From contig JAHHOC010000320.1 in the NCBI GenBank assembly GCA_018677115.1, forward strand, positions 1 to 14,774: a stretch of 14,774 nucleotides of DNA, read 5' to 3'. The translations under genes and the position numbers were made by a program. Shown one piece after another: positions 5,602-13,928 of this stretch (position 1 is the stretch's first letter; each line of letters begins with the position of its first letter). Origin of the DNA: Arenicella sp. (GTDB taxonomy: Bacteria > Pseudomonadota > Gammaproteobacteria > Arenicellales > Arenicellaceae). The notes under the pieces were generated by a model. The model had not been told where the DNA came from. It saw only the letters and a list, made by a program, of their open reading frames with translations, and did no database searches.

Positions 5602-7917
5602 TCACTCGGCGGTTTCCGATGGCTCCACTTCGCTTTGCTGCGGTGGGGGTGGCGGACTGTCGCCCCACTCTATACGGTTCGGATCATCGCCGATATCCTC
5701 TACTTCGGGAAGCAGATCAGATTCACTTTCGATTGATTCGTCACTCGCGTCCAACTGCTCATTGCCATCTTTGCTGCGACTGCCAAAGCGATTATTAAAA
5801 AGCCTTTTAATAGGGCGTTTCGGCTTTTCCCCGCTAGCCTCTTCTTCTGCCATTTCGCGGCGACGCTCACTGCCCAGCAAACCATCGTCGACGACATTTT
5901 CATACTTGTCCAGTACTGGCGGGTCAGCATCAATAATCAGGAACTCCGAACTGTTCAAACGCGACAACTTACCGTCGCGGCGCACTTCATCGTATTTTGT
6001 CTTACTGTACTTTGCCAGGTCATTAGCGGAGCGAATTATTCTGGGTTTCAGGAAAACCATCAGGTTTCTTTTAACCGCAGTCTTGGTAGTGTTGCGGAAC
6101 AGGGCGCCGATTATTGGAATTTTACCTAAAATCGGAACACGCGACACCGTATCTATCACATCGTCCTGAATCAGCCCGCCGAGTGCAACAACCTGGCCGT
6201 CATCCACCTGCACCACAGCTTCAATCGAACGCCGGTTGGTGATCAGGTCGGCTTGTCCCTGCACGGTGGTATTGCTAACACTGGATATTTCCTGCAACAC
6301 CTCCAGTTGAATGGTGTCACCTTCACTGATCTGGGGTTTGATTTTCAGCTTAATACCAACGTCTTTACGCTCAATAGTCTGGAAACTGTTTCCGGCGGTG
6401 CTGGTCACATTACCGGCACTGTCGGTGGTGGTACTGTTATTGAAAGCATTATTAAACCGGCCGGTAATAAAAGGCACTTCCTGGCCAACCACAATTTCTG
6501 CCGATTCATTGTCCAGGGTGAGAATGGTTGGCGTAGACAATATATTACTGTTTGAATCTGCGCGCAGCGCATTGATGATCACATCTAATTTGTATTTCTT
6601 AAAATCGAGTAAGGAATAGTTAAACCCGCCATCGTTAAATCCTGCCTCTGCGGTACCGATAATAGTATTCGGATTGTCGCGCTCGATCAGGTTACCGACA
6701 GTGCCTGTTGAGGTCGTTGTCCCATCATCCCCAGTGGTGGTCGATGCGCTCCCCAAAGAATTGGGGCCGCCTATGTTCCATTCGATACCCAGATTTGCTT
6801 CCTGATCAAGCGACACTTCGGCAATGACGGTTTCCACAAAAACCTGCGCCCGCCGCTGATCAAGTTTCTCAATGACGCTCTTTACCGTTTTCAATTGAAC
6901 GCCGGATGCCTTAACAATTAAAGAATTGGTTGCTTCGTCGGCCTGCACCGTAAACTCCGAGATAGCCCCGTCAGTCTGGGTCGCCGTCACATCATTGAGA
7001 ATCGACACAAGGTCTTCAGCCTTGGCATGCTTGAGATAAATAACGTTGATATCTGCTTGCAGTTCGCGCTCTATATCCAGCTCATCTACCAGTGCCTGTA
7101 TTTTGGCGTATTCTGCATCGGTTGCATTGACTACCAACGCATTGATCGAATCAAGCGGCTGAACGGTGACGCGGCTAGCGGTGCCTGCATTTTTCGGATC
7201 GTTAGTTGAGGATATCAGTTGCGTCAGCGTATTCGCCAAATCACTTGCCCTGGCGACTTCCAGCATTATTATTCGTGTGTTCGATCTCTCATCAGGCACA
7301 TCAATGCGCTTGATTATTTTTAATACCCGTTGAATATTCGCTGCTGTATCAGTCAGTACCACACTGTTGGACGGCGCGTGCGGCGCAAAATGACTGGTGG
7401 GTGGGATTAGCGGCCGAATTATCGGCACCAATTCCTGTACTGATGCATGCGTCAACTGGATTATCTGCGTGATTTGAGAATCATTGGTTTGTTCGGTGGG
7501 GCTGAAGCGGGTAGGTGTCGGACGCTGCTTAATAACGTTGCTCGGCAATACCTTAATCACACTGCCAGAATCGACGGTGGCAAAATTATGCACTTCAAGA
7601 ATCGAAAGGAACACATCGTATAACTGATTTGGATCCAAAGATGCCCCTGAAATCACGGATACCTTGCCTTTAACACGCGGATCAACCACGAAATTCTTAC
7701 CGCTGACTTCGGCTACTGTATTAATGAGTACGCGTATATCCACATCCTGCAGATTCAGGGTCACCTGCGCGGCATCATCGTTTTCATCACGATCCTGGTT
7801 TTGGGCCATTGCCGCAGGCGAGCCAATTAATACGGTTAGCAGCAAGGCACTCGCCAACACATTAAATTGGCGCAGGCTAGCGCTAACGAACGAACTGGAT
7901 GAAGCGATTTTTTTCAT
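5602..7917 (-). CDS. gspD: Type II secretion outer-membrane secretin GspD
   Basis: GspD forms the 15-mer outer-membrane channel. The 771-residue precursor has a signal peptide (1-38, cleavage AMA|QNQ), N0 (about 51-122), N1-N3 ring domains (about 148-358) and the secretin core (about 360-628) with VFVETVIAEVSLDQEANLGIEW, NILSTPTILTLDN, VGQEVPFITG and VPILGKIPIIGALFR. Two Ser/Thr/Gly-rich inserts sit in the core (about 386-409 and 489-512). After the barrel there is a long tail (about 630-771): S-domain-like to about 680, then charged, strongly acidic and ending in a five-proline run. I chose the ATG at 7917 because the signal peptide begins there and the candidate promoter would start RNA near 8018; a longer frame from a TTG at 8013 would put 32 non-secretory residues in front. 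No GspC is encoded upstream. Confidence 0.95.
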   Translation of the reverse strand: MKKIASSSSFVSASLRQFNVLASALLLTVLIGSPAAMAQNQDRDENDDAAQVTLNLQDVDIRVLINTVAEVSGKNFVVDPRVKGKVSVISGASLDPNQLYDVFLSILEVHNFATVDSGSVIKVLPSNVIKQRPTPTRFSPTEQTNDSQITQIIQLTHASVQELVPIIRPLIPPTSHFAPHAPSNSVVLTDTAANIQRVLKIIKRIDVPDERSNTRIIMLEVARASDLANTLTQLISSTNDPKNAGTASRVTVQPLDSINALVVNATDAEYAKIQALVDELDIERELQADINVIYLKHAKAEDLVSILNDVTATQTDGAISEFTVQADEATNSLIVKASGVQLKTVKSVIEKLDQRRAQVFVETVIAEVSLDQEANLGIEWNIGGPNSLGSASTTTGDDGTTTSTGTVGNLIERDNPNTIIGTAEAGFNDGGFNYSLLDFKKYKLDVIINALRADSNSNILSTPTILTLDNESAEIVVGQEVPFITGRFNNAFNNSTTTDSAGNVTSTAGNSFQTIERKDVGIKLKIKPQISEGDTIQLEVLQEISSVSNTTVQGQADLITNRRSIEAVVQVDDGQVVALGGLIQDDVIDTVSRVPILGKIPIIGALFRNTTKTAVKRNLMVFLKPRIIRSANDLAKYSKTKYDEVRRDGKLSRLNSSEFLIIDADPPVLDKYENVVDDGLLGSERRREMAEEEASGEKPKRPIKRLFNNRFGSRSKDGNEQLDASDESIESESDLLPEVEDIGDDPNRIEWGDSPPPPPQQSEVEPSETAE

Positions 7918-8024
7918 TTCATTATTATCTGTCGTGTCATTTATTATCAGCAGGAAACACGAAAGATCACCACACCCGCGAAAAGCGGTTCCGGCAACAG
8001 TCCGATTGACCAATTCCTGCTTGC

Positions 8025-8053
8025 ATAATACTTAAATTGTGTGTTTCTGACTA
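8025..8053 (-). promoter_or_regulatory. Candidate sigma-70 promoter for gspDEFG
   Basis: Minus strand TAGTCA (8053-8048), 17-bp spacer, TATTAT (8030-8025). RNA would start near 8018, leaving a leader of about 100 nt before the gspD ATG. A mini-ORF of eight codons (ATG at 7940) ends in a TGA that overlaps that ATG, without a visible ribosome binding site. The whole 7918-8103 gap holds nothing else I recognise; I see no convincing terminator after thrC. Confidence 0.4.
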
Positions 8054-8103
8054 TGATTTAGGCCGTAGTGCAGCTCATTTTAACCGCATGTTAATGTGCT
8101 CTA

Positions 8104-9495
8104 TCAAAGGTTTTTACGCATATATTCATGTAATTCTGAGGAATTATTTTCAATAACCTCATAGCGCTCTGCGCGTTCCAGCAAATCGCTTAAGTGAGCA
8201 GGCAACTGATACTCACTTGCAGGTAGCGCCTGAGTCGCCGCTTGCGGAAACTTGGCAGGGTGTGCGGTCGCCATGCAGACCACTGGCGTCGCCTGATTAC
8301 TGCGGCATTGGCGCGCCGCGGCAATGCCGATAGCGGTGTGTGGATCAGCTGCATAAGCAGTGGAATCGTACACAGACCGCATCGTATCGAGGGTTTGCTG
8401 ATCATCGAGGCGAGAACTGGAGAAAACATCCCGCGCCTTACTCAGCGCGGCTTCAGAAAGCGACATCGAACCAGATTCAAAATCGGCCAGCAACTTACTT
8501 ACGACTGCTCCGTCACGTTCATAAAGGTCGAACAGCAGCCGTTCGAAATTACTCGAAACCATGATATCCATGCTCGGCGATATCGAGTGTATCAGTTCAT
8601 GTTTGCTATGATCGTTGGCGCGCAAGCAGCGGTGCAGAATGTCATTTTGATTGGTTGCGATGATCAACTGTTCCACCGGAAGTCCCATTTGCCGTGCCAG
8701 GTATCCGGCGAAAATGTCACCAAAATTGCCGGTGGGCACAGAGAACGAAATTGGCCGCGAGGGGCCGCCCAGCGCCAATGCGGCATAAAAATAGTAAACA
8801 ATCTGCGCCATAATACGGGCCCAGTTTATTGAGTTCACAGCCACCAGTTGACGACCATCCGCCAAGAACGACTGATCAGCAAAACTTTTCTTGACCAGAT
8901 TCTGGCAGTCATCAAAATTTCCCTTTACGGCGATATTAAAGACATTGTCTGAGAGCACCGTTGTCATCTGACGTCGCTGCACGTCGGAAACCCTTTGCCA
9001 GGGATGCAATATGAAAATATCGACGTTTTCACAATTGCGGCAGCCTTCAATCGCGGCCGACCCGGTGTCTCCTGAAGTGGCTCCCAGCACCACCAGTTTT
9101 TGTTTCCGCCTGGCAAGAATCGCATCCAGCAAATGTCCTAAAAACTGTAATGCAAAGTCCTTGAAAGCCAAAGTCGGTCCGTGAAACAGTTCCAGAACCC
9201 ACTCATTGTGGCCGCATTGCACTAACGGTGCTATCGCAGCATGGCGGAATCCGTCGAAAGATTTGGCAATGATTTGCTTTAACTCTGCTTCTTCTATTTC
9301 ACCGTCGACAAAGGGCTGAACAACAACCAACATCAATTCCTGATAACTCAGCTTTTGCCAGCTGGCGATTTCCTTGCTACTGAATAAGGGTAAGCTTTCA
9401 GGCACATACAGACCGCCGTCTGCTGCCAATCCGGTAAGTACAGCCTGTTCAAAGTTAAGTTTCGGGGCCTTGCCCCGCGTACTGATATAGCGCAT
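8104..9495 (-). CDS. thrC: Threonine synthase
   Basis: PLP enzyme converting O-phosphohomoserine to threonine, the last step of the pathway. The 463-residue protein has the N-terminal family block (MRYISTRG, FEQAVLTGLAADGGLYVPE), the PLP lysine K112 in GPTLAFKDFALQF, the LGATSGDTGSAAIEG loop and the phosphate-binding SVPTGNFGDIFAGY stretch. Its length fits the gammaproteobacterial/fungal-type threonine synthase. The ATG lies one base after the hom stop codon (TAAAATG), so translation is probably coupled to hom. Confidence 0.97.
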   Translation of the reverse strand: MRYISTRGKAPKLNFEQAVLTGLAADGGLYVPESLPLFSSKEIASWQKLSYQELMLVVVQPFVDGEIEEAELKQIIAKSFDGFRHAAIAPLVQCGHNEWVLELFHGPTLAFKDFALQFLGHLLDAILARRKQKLVVLGATSGDTGSAAIEGCRNCENVDIFILHPWQRVSDVQRRQMTTVLSDNVFNIAVKGNFDDCQNLVKKSFADQSFLADGRQLVAVNSINWARIMAQIVYYFYAALALGGPSRPISFSVPTGNFGDIFAGYLARQMGLPVEQLIIATNQNDILHRCLRANDHSKHELIHSISPSMDIMVSSNFERLLFDLYERDGAVVSKLLADFESGSMSLSEAALSKARDVFSSSRLDDQQTLDTMRSVYDSTAYAADPHTAIGIAAARQCRSNQATPVVCMATAHPAKFPQAATQALPASEYQLPAHLSDLLERAERYEVIENNSSELHEYMRKNL

Positions 9496-9496
9496 T

Positions 9497-10813
9497 TTAA
9501 TCCAGATGCTCTACGCGAATTCGTTGTACCGCGCTACGCACATCCGGCATTGCCTCGATAGTAGAAATGGCCGATGTGATTTGCGCTTCCAGGGTGCGCT
9601 GTGTAATGAGTATCACAGATACCGCGGTTTCACCCCTGGCCGGTTCTTTTTGTGTAATAGCCTCTAAACTGACCTTGAGATCAGCAAATACACTGGCTAA
9701 TTGCGACATAACACCTGCGACATCATTAACTTCAACGCGCAGGTAATAGGCGCTTTCAAACTGGCCATCCGGCTTGACCTCCAACTCTGCGATAGAGTCT
9801 GCCTGAAATCCCAGGAAGGGAATGTGGCAAGCCCTATCAGAACCCAGGTTTCTGCTGATATCAACAATATCAGCCACCACTGACGAGGCAGTTGGTTCCG
9901 CTCCGGCCCCGGCACCGTAGTGTAATGTGTTTCCAACCGCGTCGCCCTTTACCAACACCGCATTCATTACACCGTCAACATTTGCAATCAGGCGCTTTTC
10001 GGGAATCAGCGTCGGATGCACCCGCAATTCAATTCCGCCTGCGGTTAATTTGGCAATGCCAAGATGTTTAATGCGATAGCCGAGTTCCTCGGCATAGGCC
10101 ACATCGACCAGCTGAAGCCCTGAAATGCCTTCGCAATAGACTTTATCGAACTGCAGCGGAATGCCAAACGCAATGGATGCGAGTATGGTCAGTTTATGGG
10201 CTGCATCAATACCGTCAACATCAAAACTTGGATCAGCTTCAGCATAACCAAGCTGCTGCGCCTCCTGCAGCACATCTTCAAAGATGCGGCCTTTATTACG
10301 CATTTCTGTGAGAATAAAATTGCCGGTGCCATTAATGATGCCCGCCACCAACTTGATCTGGTTGGCCGAGAGCCCTTCGCGGATGCTCTTGATAATACTA
10401 ATACCACCGCCAACAGCTGCTTCAAAACACACAGAAACATTGTGCTGTTCAGCAGCAGCGAATATTTCACTGCCATGCAGCGCTATCAGGGCCTTGTTGG
10501 CGGTTACAACATGCTTGCCATTAGCTATTGCGGCTAACACCAGCTGTTTGGCCAGTGTCTCGCCGCCGATAGCTTCAACCACAATGTCGATGCCAGGATG
10601 ATTAACCACCTCCATGGGATCAGCAGTGAGCGCAAAACTTTCAGTATCACAGCCGCGGTCAGCTTTTTCATCCCGCACTGAGGCTATCTCTACTCTCAGG
10701 TCGCGGCCCAGACGCCGGTATATTTCAACTGCATTACGCTGCAGTAACCGTGCTGTTCCTGCACCCACAGTACCCAAGCCTAAAATTCCAATCTTAACCG
10801 CTTGCTTCGACAT
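9497..10813 (-). CDS. hom: Homoserine dehydrogenase
   Basis: NAD(P)-dependent reduction of aspartate semialdehyde to homoserine, the branch point toward threonine and methionine. The 438-residue monofunctional enzyme has a Rossmann motif GILGLGTVGAG (9-19), TANKAL with catalytic-type K107, the NGTGNFILTEM stretch (161-171), and the signature YAEADPSFDVDGIDAAHKL with D203 and K207, which match the yeast catalytic Asp/Lys spacing. A C-terminal ACT domain (about 355-430, YYLRVEVNDVAGVMSQLASVF) is the usual site of feedback control by threonine. There is no aspartokinase fusion. It begins nine bases after the alaC stop; ribosome binding site weak (TAAGA). Confidence 0.97.
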   Translation of the reverse strand: MSKQAVKIGILGLGTVGAGTARLLQRNAVEIYRRLGRDLRVEIASVRDEKADRGCDTESFALTADPMEVVNHPGIDIVVEAIGGETLAKQLVLAAIANGKHVVTANKALIALHGSEIFAAAEQHNVSVCFEAAVGGGISIIKSIREGLSANQIKLVAGIINGTGNFILTEMRNKGRIFEDVLQEAQQLGYAEADPSFDVDGIDAAHKLTILASIAFGIPLQFDKVYCEGISGLQLVDVAYAEELGYRIKHLGIAKLTAGGIELRVHPTLIPEKRLIANVDGVMNAVLVKGDAVGNTLHYGAGAGAEPTASSVVADIVDISRNLGSDRACHIPFLGFQADSIAELEVKPDGQFESAYYLRVEVNDVAGVMSQLASVFADLKVSLEAITQKEPARGETAVSVILITQRTLEAQITSAISTIEAMPDVRSAVQRIRVEHLD

Positions 10814-10822
10814 TTCTTACAC

Positions 10823-12019
10823 TCAACTCACAGCCCGCTCGGGGTGCCGCATCAGTGATTTGATGCTGCGGGTAGCCTGACGGATGCGATGTTCGTTTTC
10901 AATCAGGCCGAAGCGCACATGGTCGTCACCATAATCGCCAAATCCAATGCCCGGCGAAACGGCTACCTTTGCCTGTTGCAGTAATAATTTACTGAATTCC
11001 ATAGAACCCATGTCAGCAAACATAGGGGGAATCTTGGCCCACACAAACATAGTGGCTTTGGGTTTTTCGACCGGCCAGCCGGCAGCATTTAAACCGTCAC
11101 ATAAGACATCCCGCCGTTTCTGGTAACGATCGCGTATTTCTCCAATCCACTGCGCCGCTTCTGGCGCTTCCAGGGCATAGATTGAGGCCACCTGTATCGG
11201 CGTGAACATGCCGTAGTCCAGATAGGATTTCATGCGCGCCAGCGCTTCTATGAGCTTAGGATTGCCAACCAGGAACCCCACCCGCCAACCGGGCATATTA
11301 TAGCTCTTGGAAAGGCTATAAGACTCCACTGCAATTTCTTTGGCGCCCGGCACCTGCATGATCGACGGCGCGACATATCCGTCAAATACAATGTCAGCGT
11401 AGGCCAGGTCATGTACTACCCAAAAACGGTGCTCGATTGCCATTGCCACGATGCGTTCAAAAAATTCCAGTTCTACGCATTGGGCAGTGGGATTGCTGGG
11501 AAAATTTAACACCAGCATTTTGGGTTTGGGGAACATATTTTTAAGCGCTAATTCAAGTTCAGCGAAAAAATCGATATCCGGCCCGATCGGCACGTGCCGG
11601 ATGTCGGCGCCGGCAATAATGAATCCGTAGGGGTGGATTGGGTACGCAGGATTCGGCACCAGCACCGAATCGCCCCGGTCAATGGTCGCCATGGCGAGGT
11701 GTGCCAGGCCTTCCTTGGAGCCGATGGTCACTATCGCCTCAGATTGAAAATCCAGATCGACATCATAGCGTTCTCCATACCACGAGCAAATTGCTTTACG
11801 TAAGCGAGGAATGCCCCGGGAAACCGAGTAACGATGCGTATCGCCGCGCTGCGCCGCTTCACACAACTTGTCGACAATGGGCTTGGGTGTGGGCTGATCC
11901 GGATTACCCATGCCGAAATCGATGATATCTTCACCGCGCGCACGCGCCGCTGCCTTCAGGTCACTGACAATATTGAAGACATAGTGAGGCAGTCGCTTGA
12001 TGCGTGGGAAATCGTCCAT
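10823..12019 (-). CDS. alaC: Alanine transaminase AlaC (glutamate-pyruvate aminotransferase)
   Basis: Class I PLP aminotransferase of 398 residues, closely like Escherichia coli AlaC along its length ([61 protein letters not shown]). Key residues: FPSNPTAQ (N176), HDLAYADIV (D204), the PLP lysine K238 in [16 protein letters not shown] and the substrate-carboxylate arginine R369 in [11 protein letters not shown]. It makes alanine from pyruvate and glutamate. It is first in an operon with hom and thrC, an order I know from other proteobacteria. Immediately before the ATG the RNA reads CCGCCTCCT, so there is no Shine-Dalgarno. Confidence 0.93.
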   Translation of the reverse strand: MDDFPRIKRLPHYVFNIVSDLKAAARARGEDIIDFGMGNPDQPTPKPIVDKLCEAAQRGDTHRYSVSRGIPRLRKAICSWYGERYDVDLDFQSEAIVTIGSKEGLAHLAMATIDRGDSVLVPNPAYPIHPYGFIIAGADIRHVPIGPDIDFFAELELALKNMFPKPKMLVLNFPSNPTAQCVELEFFERIVAMAIEHRFWVVHDLAYADIVFDGYVAPSIMQVPGAKEIAVESYSLSKSYNMPGWRVGFLVGNPKLIEALARMKSYLDYGMFTPIQVASIYALEAPEAAQWIGEIRDRYQKRRDVLCDGLNAAGWPVEKPKATMFVWAKIPPMFADMGSMEFSKLLLQQAKVAVSPGIGFGDYGDDHVRFGLIENEHRIRQATRSIKSLMRHPERAVS

Positions 12020-12032
12020 AGGAGGCGGAGTT

Positions 12033-12077
12033 ATGCGGGTTAAATATAAATTCGACTTAGCCGCGTATTGTAGCTAG
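12033..12077 (+). CDS. Possible 14-codon ORF with a perfect ribosome binding site, antisense to the alaC leader
   Basis: AGGAGG (12020-12025), seven bases, then ATG at 12033 opens a 14-residue frame ([14 protein letters not shown]). It lies in the gap between alaC and rpoS, opposite the alaC leader. I found no clear plus-strand promoter and no homologue I can name, so this may be chance. Confidence 0.15.
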   Translation: MRVKYKFDLAAYCS

Positions 12078-12095
12078 GCACGCCACTAATGTCGC
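12067..12095 (-). promoter_or_regulatory. Candidate sigma-70 promoter for alaC-hom-thrC
   Basis: Minus strand GCGACA (12095-12090), 17-bp spacer, TACAAT (12072-12067). RNA would start near 12060, a leader of about 40 nt. It lies just beyond the hairpin that follows rpoS, consistent with a separate transcription unit. Confidence 0.45.
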
Positions 12096-12111
12096 CATAA
12101 ATATGGTGTGA

Positions 12112-12141
12112 AACTGATTCCGCACCTACGCGGGTTCAGTT
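12112..12141 (-). terminator. Terminator-like hairpin after rpoS
   Basis: Six outer pairs (AACTGA with TCAGTT), a 2x2 internal loop, then four GC-rich pairs (CCGC with GCGG), loop of six. It begins seven bases after the rpoS stop codon. The downstream T-run is only three bases, so it is a weak or non-canonical intrinsic terminator. Confidence 0.4.
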
Positions 12142-12147
12142 ACAGAG

Positions 12148-13077
12148 TCAGTCCCTGAAGCCGGACACATCATCCCAGCTATAGCCGTTTTTCCTTAGGA
12201 TCGTATTGAGTTTTTGCAATGCTTGTATTTGAATCTGCCTGACCCTCTCACGGGTGAGCCCAACAGCCTGTGCCACCTGCTCTAGAGTTTGTGCTTCACC
12301 ACGCGTCAGACCAAACTTGTTCAAACCAAAACGTCGCTCGATTATTTCTCGGGGTTTTTCGCCTAAAAAATCCAGCCACTCACCTATGTGCGAGCTGACT
12401 TCATGTTGCTGAGCCACGGCGGCCGGATCCACAGCGTTTTTGTTTTCCAGCGCATCGAGAAAAGTGTACTCACTCCTCTGACCTCGACCGATGGGTTCAT
12501 CCATCGATGCGGATGGGCGGTTAAGGTTCATCAGGCGACTGATGTCATCGACGCTGTGGTCAGTCGACTCGGCAATTTCCTGAATATTGGGTTCATGTTG
12601 CAAGGTCTGTACCAGCTGGTAGCTGGCCCTTTTGTATCTGTTAACTTCGCGTACAACATGCACCGGCAACCGCACCGTGCGCGACTGGTTCATTATCGAT
12701 CGTTCAATTTCGTGCCGTATCCACCAGGACGCATAAGTAGAAAAGCGGAAGCCGCGGTCCGGATCAAACTTCTCAACCGCATGCATCAATCCGAGGTTCC
12801 CTTCCTCAACCAAATCCATCAAACCCAGTTTGGGTACATGGTACTTGCGTGCAATCTTCACCACCAGGCGCAAATTGGATTCTATCATCTGGCGCCGGGC
12901 CGATTGGTCGCCCTGTTGAACCCGCTTGCCCAGTTCTACTTCCTGTTCGGCGGATAGCAAGGGCACAACTTCGATATCGCGCATGTAGAGATGCTCAGCA
13001 TCACAGCTGATGTTTTCCCTGAGTGGCCTTTTGTGGCTAGTTTTCCCAACCGTCGCCGAATCCGGTTTGTTGTTCAA
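12148..13077 (-). CDS. rpoS: Stationary-phase/stress sigma factor RpoS
   Basis: RpoS directs RNA polymerase to general-stress promoters. The 309-residue protein has region 1.2 (about 28-60), 2.1-2.4 (RRQMIESNLRLVVKIARKY, EEGNLGLMHAVEKFDPDRGFRFSTYASWWIRHEIERSIMNQ), 2.5/3.0 (RTVRLPVHVVREVNRY), region 3 and the region 4 helix-turn-helix (LEQVAQAVGLTRERVRQIQIQAL, about 265-287). It is about 20-25 residues shorter at the N terminus than the E. coli and Pseudomonas proteins. The position equivalent to E. coli K173 is R143. The only start available before region 1.2 is the TTG at 13077; an in-frame stop lies five codons upstream. AGGAG occurs but 36 bases away. Position after nlpD supports RpoS over RpoD or RpoH. 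Confidence 0.93.
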   Translation of the reverse strand: MNNKPDSATVGKTSHKRPLRENISCDAEHLYMRDIEVVPLLSAEQEVELGKRVQQGDQSARRQMIESNLRLVVKIARKYHVPKLGLMDLVEEGNLGLMHAVEKFDPDRGFRFSTYASWWIRHEIERSIMNQSRTVRLPVHVVREVNRYKRASYQLVQTLQHEPNIQEIAESTDHSVDDISRLMNLNRPSASMDEPIGRGQRSEYTFLDALENKNAVDPAAVAQQHEVSSHIGEWLDFLGEKPREIIERRFGLNKFGLTRGEAQTLEQVAQAVGLTRERVRQIQIQALQKLNTILRKNGYSWDDVSGFRD

Positions 13078-13133
13078 AAGTCTTGAAATTTAGTTCAACC
13101 CAGAATCAGTCTACTCCTAATTGAGGTGAAAGT

Positions 13134-13928
13134 TCAACGTTTCGGTAAATATGCCAGCGGATTGACCGGCGTACCGTCGCGGCGAATCTGGAAATGTAAT
13201 GCATTGCGGCGCTGTTTATCCAGCCCTATCGAACCAATTTTGGTACGCGCGTAAATCATCTCGCCCTCGCCCACAAAAGTTTCCTGATTATGTGCATATG
13301 CACTCAAAAACCGCTCATTGTGTTTGATGATCACCAGGTTCCCGTAACCCTTGAGACCGCTGCCGACATAGACCACCTCACCCGCCTCGCTGGCCACCAC
13401 CGGCTGCCCGACTTCACCCTGAATATCGATGCCCTGCTGCGTTTGGCTGCTGGCAAAACGGCCGATGACTTTACCGCTGGTCGGCCATACCCAGGACAAC
13501 GATCCGCCGGTGGCACGCGCGGTAGCTCGTTGTGACTGCGAAGAACTCGTCGCGCCGGGCTTTATCGATTTACCTGCCGATGTTTTAAGCGTCTTGTTCG
13601 TAGCCACTGACCTGTCTGAGGCACGCCCGGATTCAACAAAGTCCAGCGGTTTGGTCAAGCGAATCCGCTGCCCCACCCTGAGTTTGCTGGTGTCTTTAAC
13701 ATTGTTCCACGCGGCGAGTTGGTTGACATTCAGGCCGCTGGCAAATGCAATGCCATGCATAGTGTCGCCGGCTTGCACTATGCGAATGACTGATCCGCCA
13801 ATTTTTTCTGTTGCAATTCTCGGATCTATGGTAGCGCGCTCTATCACCGGCACTTTCGGCGGCGGTGAACATGACCAGCCCGCGCTCAGCAGCAGGATCA
13901 AACCACCTAACCCCAGGAATTTAGTCAC
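13134..13928 (-). CDS. nlpD: Lipoprotein NlpD, LysM and degenerate LytM/M23 domains
   Basis: NlpD is an envelope lipoprotein that activates the amidase AmiC during cell separation. The 264-residue form starts with the GTG at 13928, whose bases overlap the yqaA stop (GTGA), and has a signal peptide with Cys20 (SAGWSC; the tryptophan at -2 is unusual for a lipobox), a LysM domain (about 48-92), a Ser/Thr/Lys-rich linker (about 98-143) and an M23 domain (about 146-260). Two zinc-ligand positions are changed (Q165 in TQQGIDI, A243 in NALHFQIR), while D168 and H245 remain. Such degeneracy is normal for NlpD/EnvC-type activators and implies no peptidase activity. A longer frame to 13988 would run inside yqaA and hide the signal peptide. 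Confidence 0.93.
   Translation of the reverse strand: MTKFLGLGGLILLLSAGWSCSPPPKVPVIERATIDPRIATEKIGGSVIRIVQAGDTMHGIAFASGLNVNQLAAWNNVKDTSKLRVGQRIRLTKPLDFVESGRASDRSVATNKTLKTSAGKSIKPGATSSSQSQRATARATGGSLSWVWPTSGKVIGRFASSQTQQGIDIQGEVGQPVVASEAGEVVYVGSGLKGYGNLVIIKHNERFLSAYAHNQETFVGEGEMIYARTKIGSIGLDKQRRNALHFQIRRDGTPVNPLAYLPKR
13631..13658 (-). promoter_or_regulatory. Weak candidate rpoS promoter inside nlpD
   Basis: Minus strand TTGACC (13658-13653), 16-bp spacer, TTGAAT (13636-13631). RNA would start near 13625, roughly 550 nt before the rpoS start. In E. coli the main rpoS promoter also lies inside nlpD with a leader of similar length; that precedent is why I mention it. The -10 match is poor. Confidence 0.2.

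Noticed and set aside
7918..8013. N-terminal extension of GspD from a TTG at 8013
   Set aside because: The extension precedes a proper signal peptide at the ATG 7917, and the candidate promoter would place the RNA start only a few bases before the TTG.
8060..8103. Hairpin TTAAC/GTTAA after thrC as a terminator
   Set aside because: Only five AT-rich pairs and no T-run on the minus strand.
12388..12957. 189-codon plus-strand frame opposite rpoS
   Set aside because: Antisense shadow of conserved sigma-factor regions.
13721..13753. TTGACA with 17-bp spacing to TGCAAT on the plus strand inside nlpD
   Set aside because: It would fire antisense into a conserved gene with no gene or RNA feature downstream; single-site matches like this are expected by chance.
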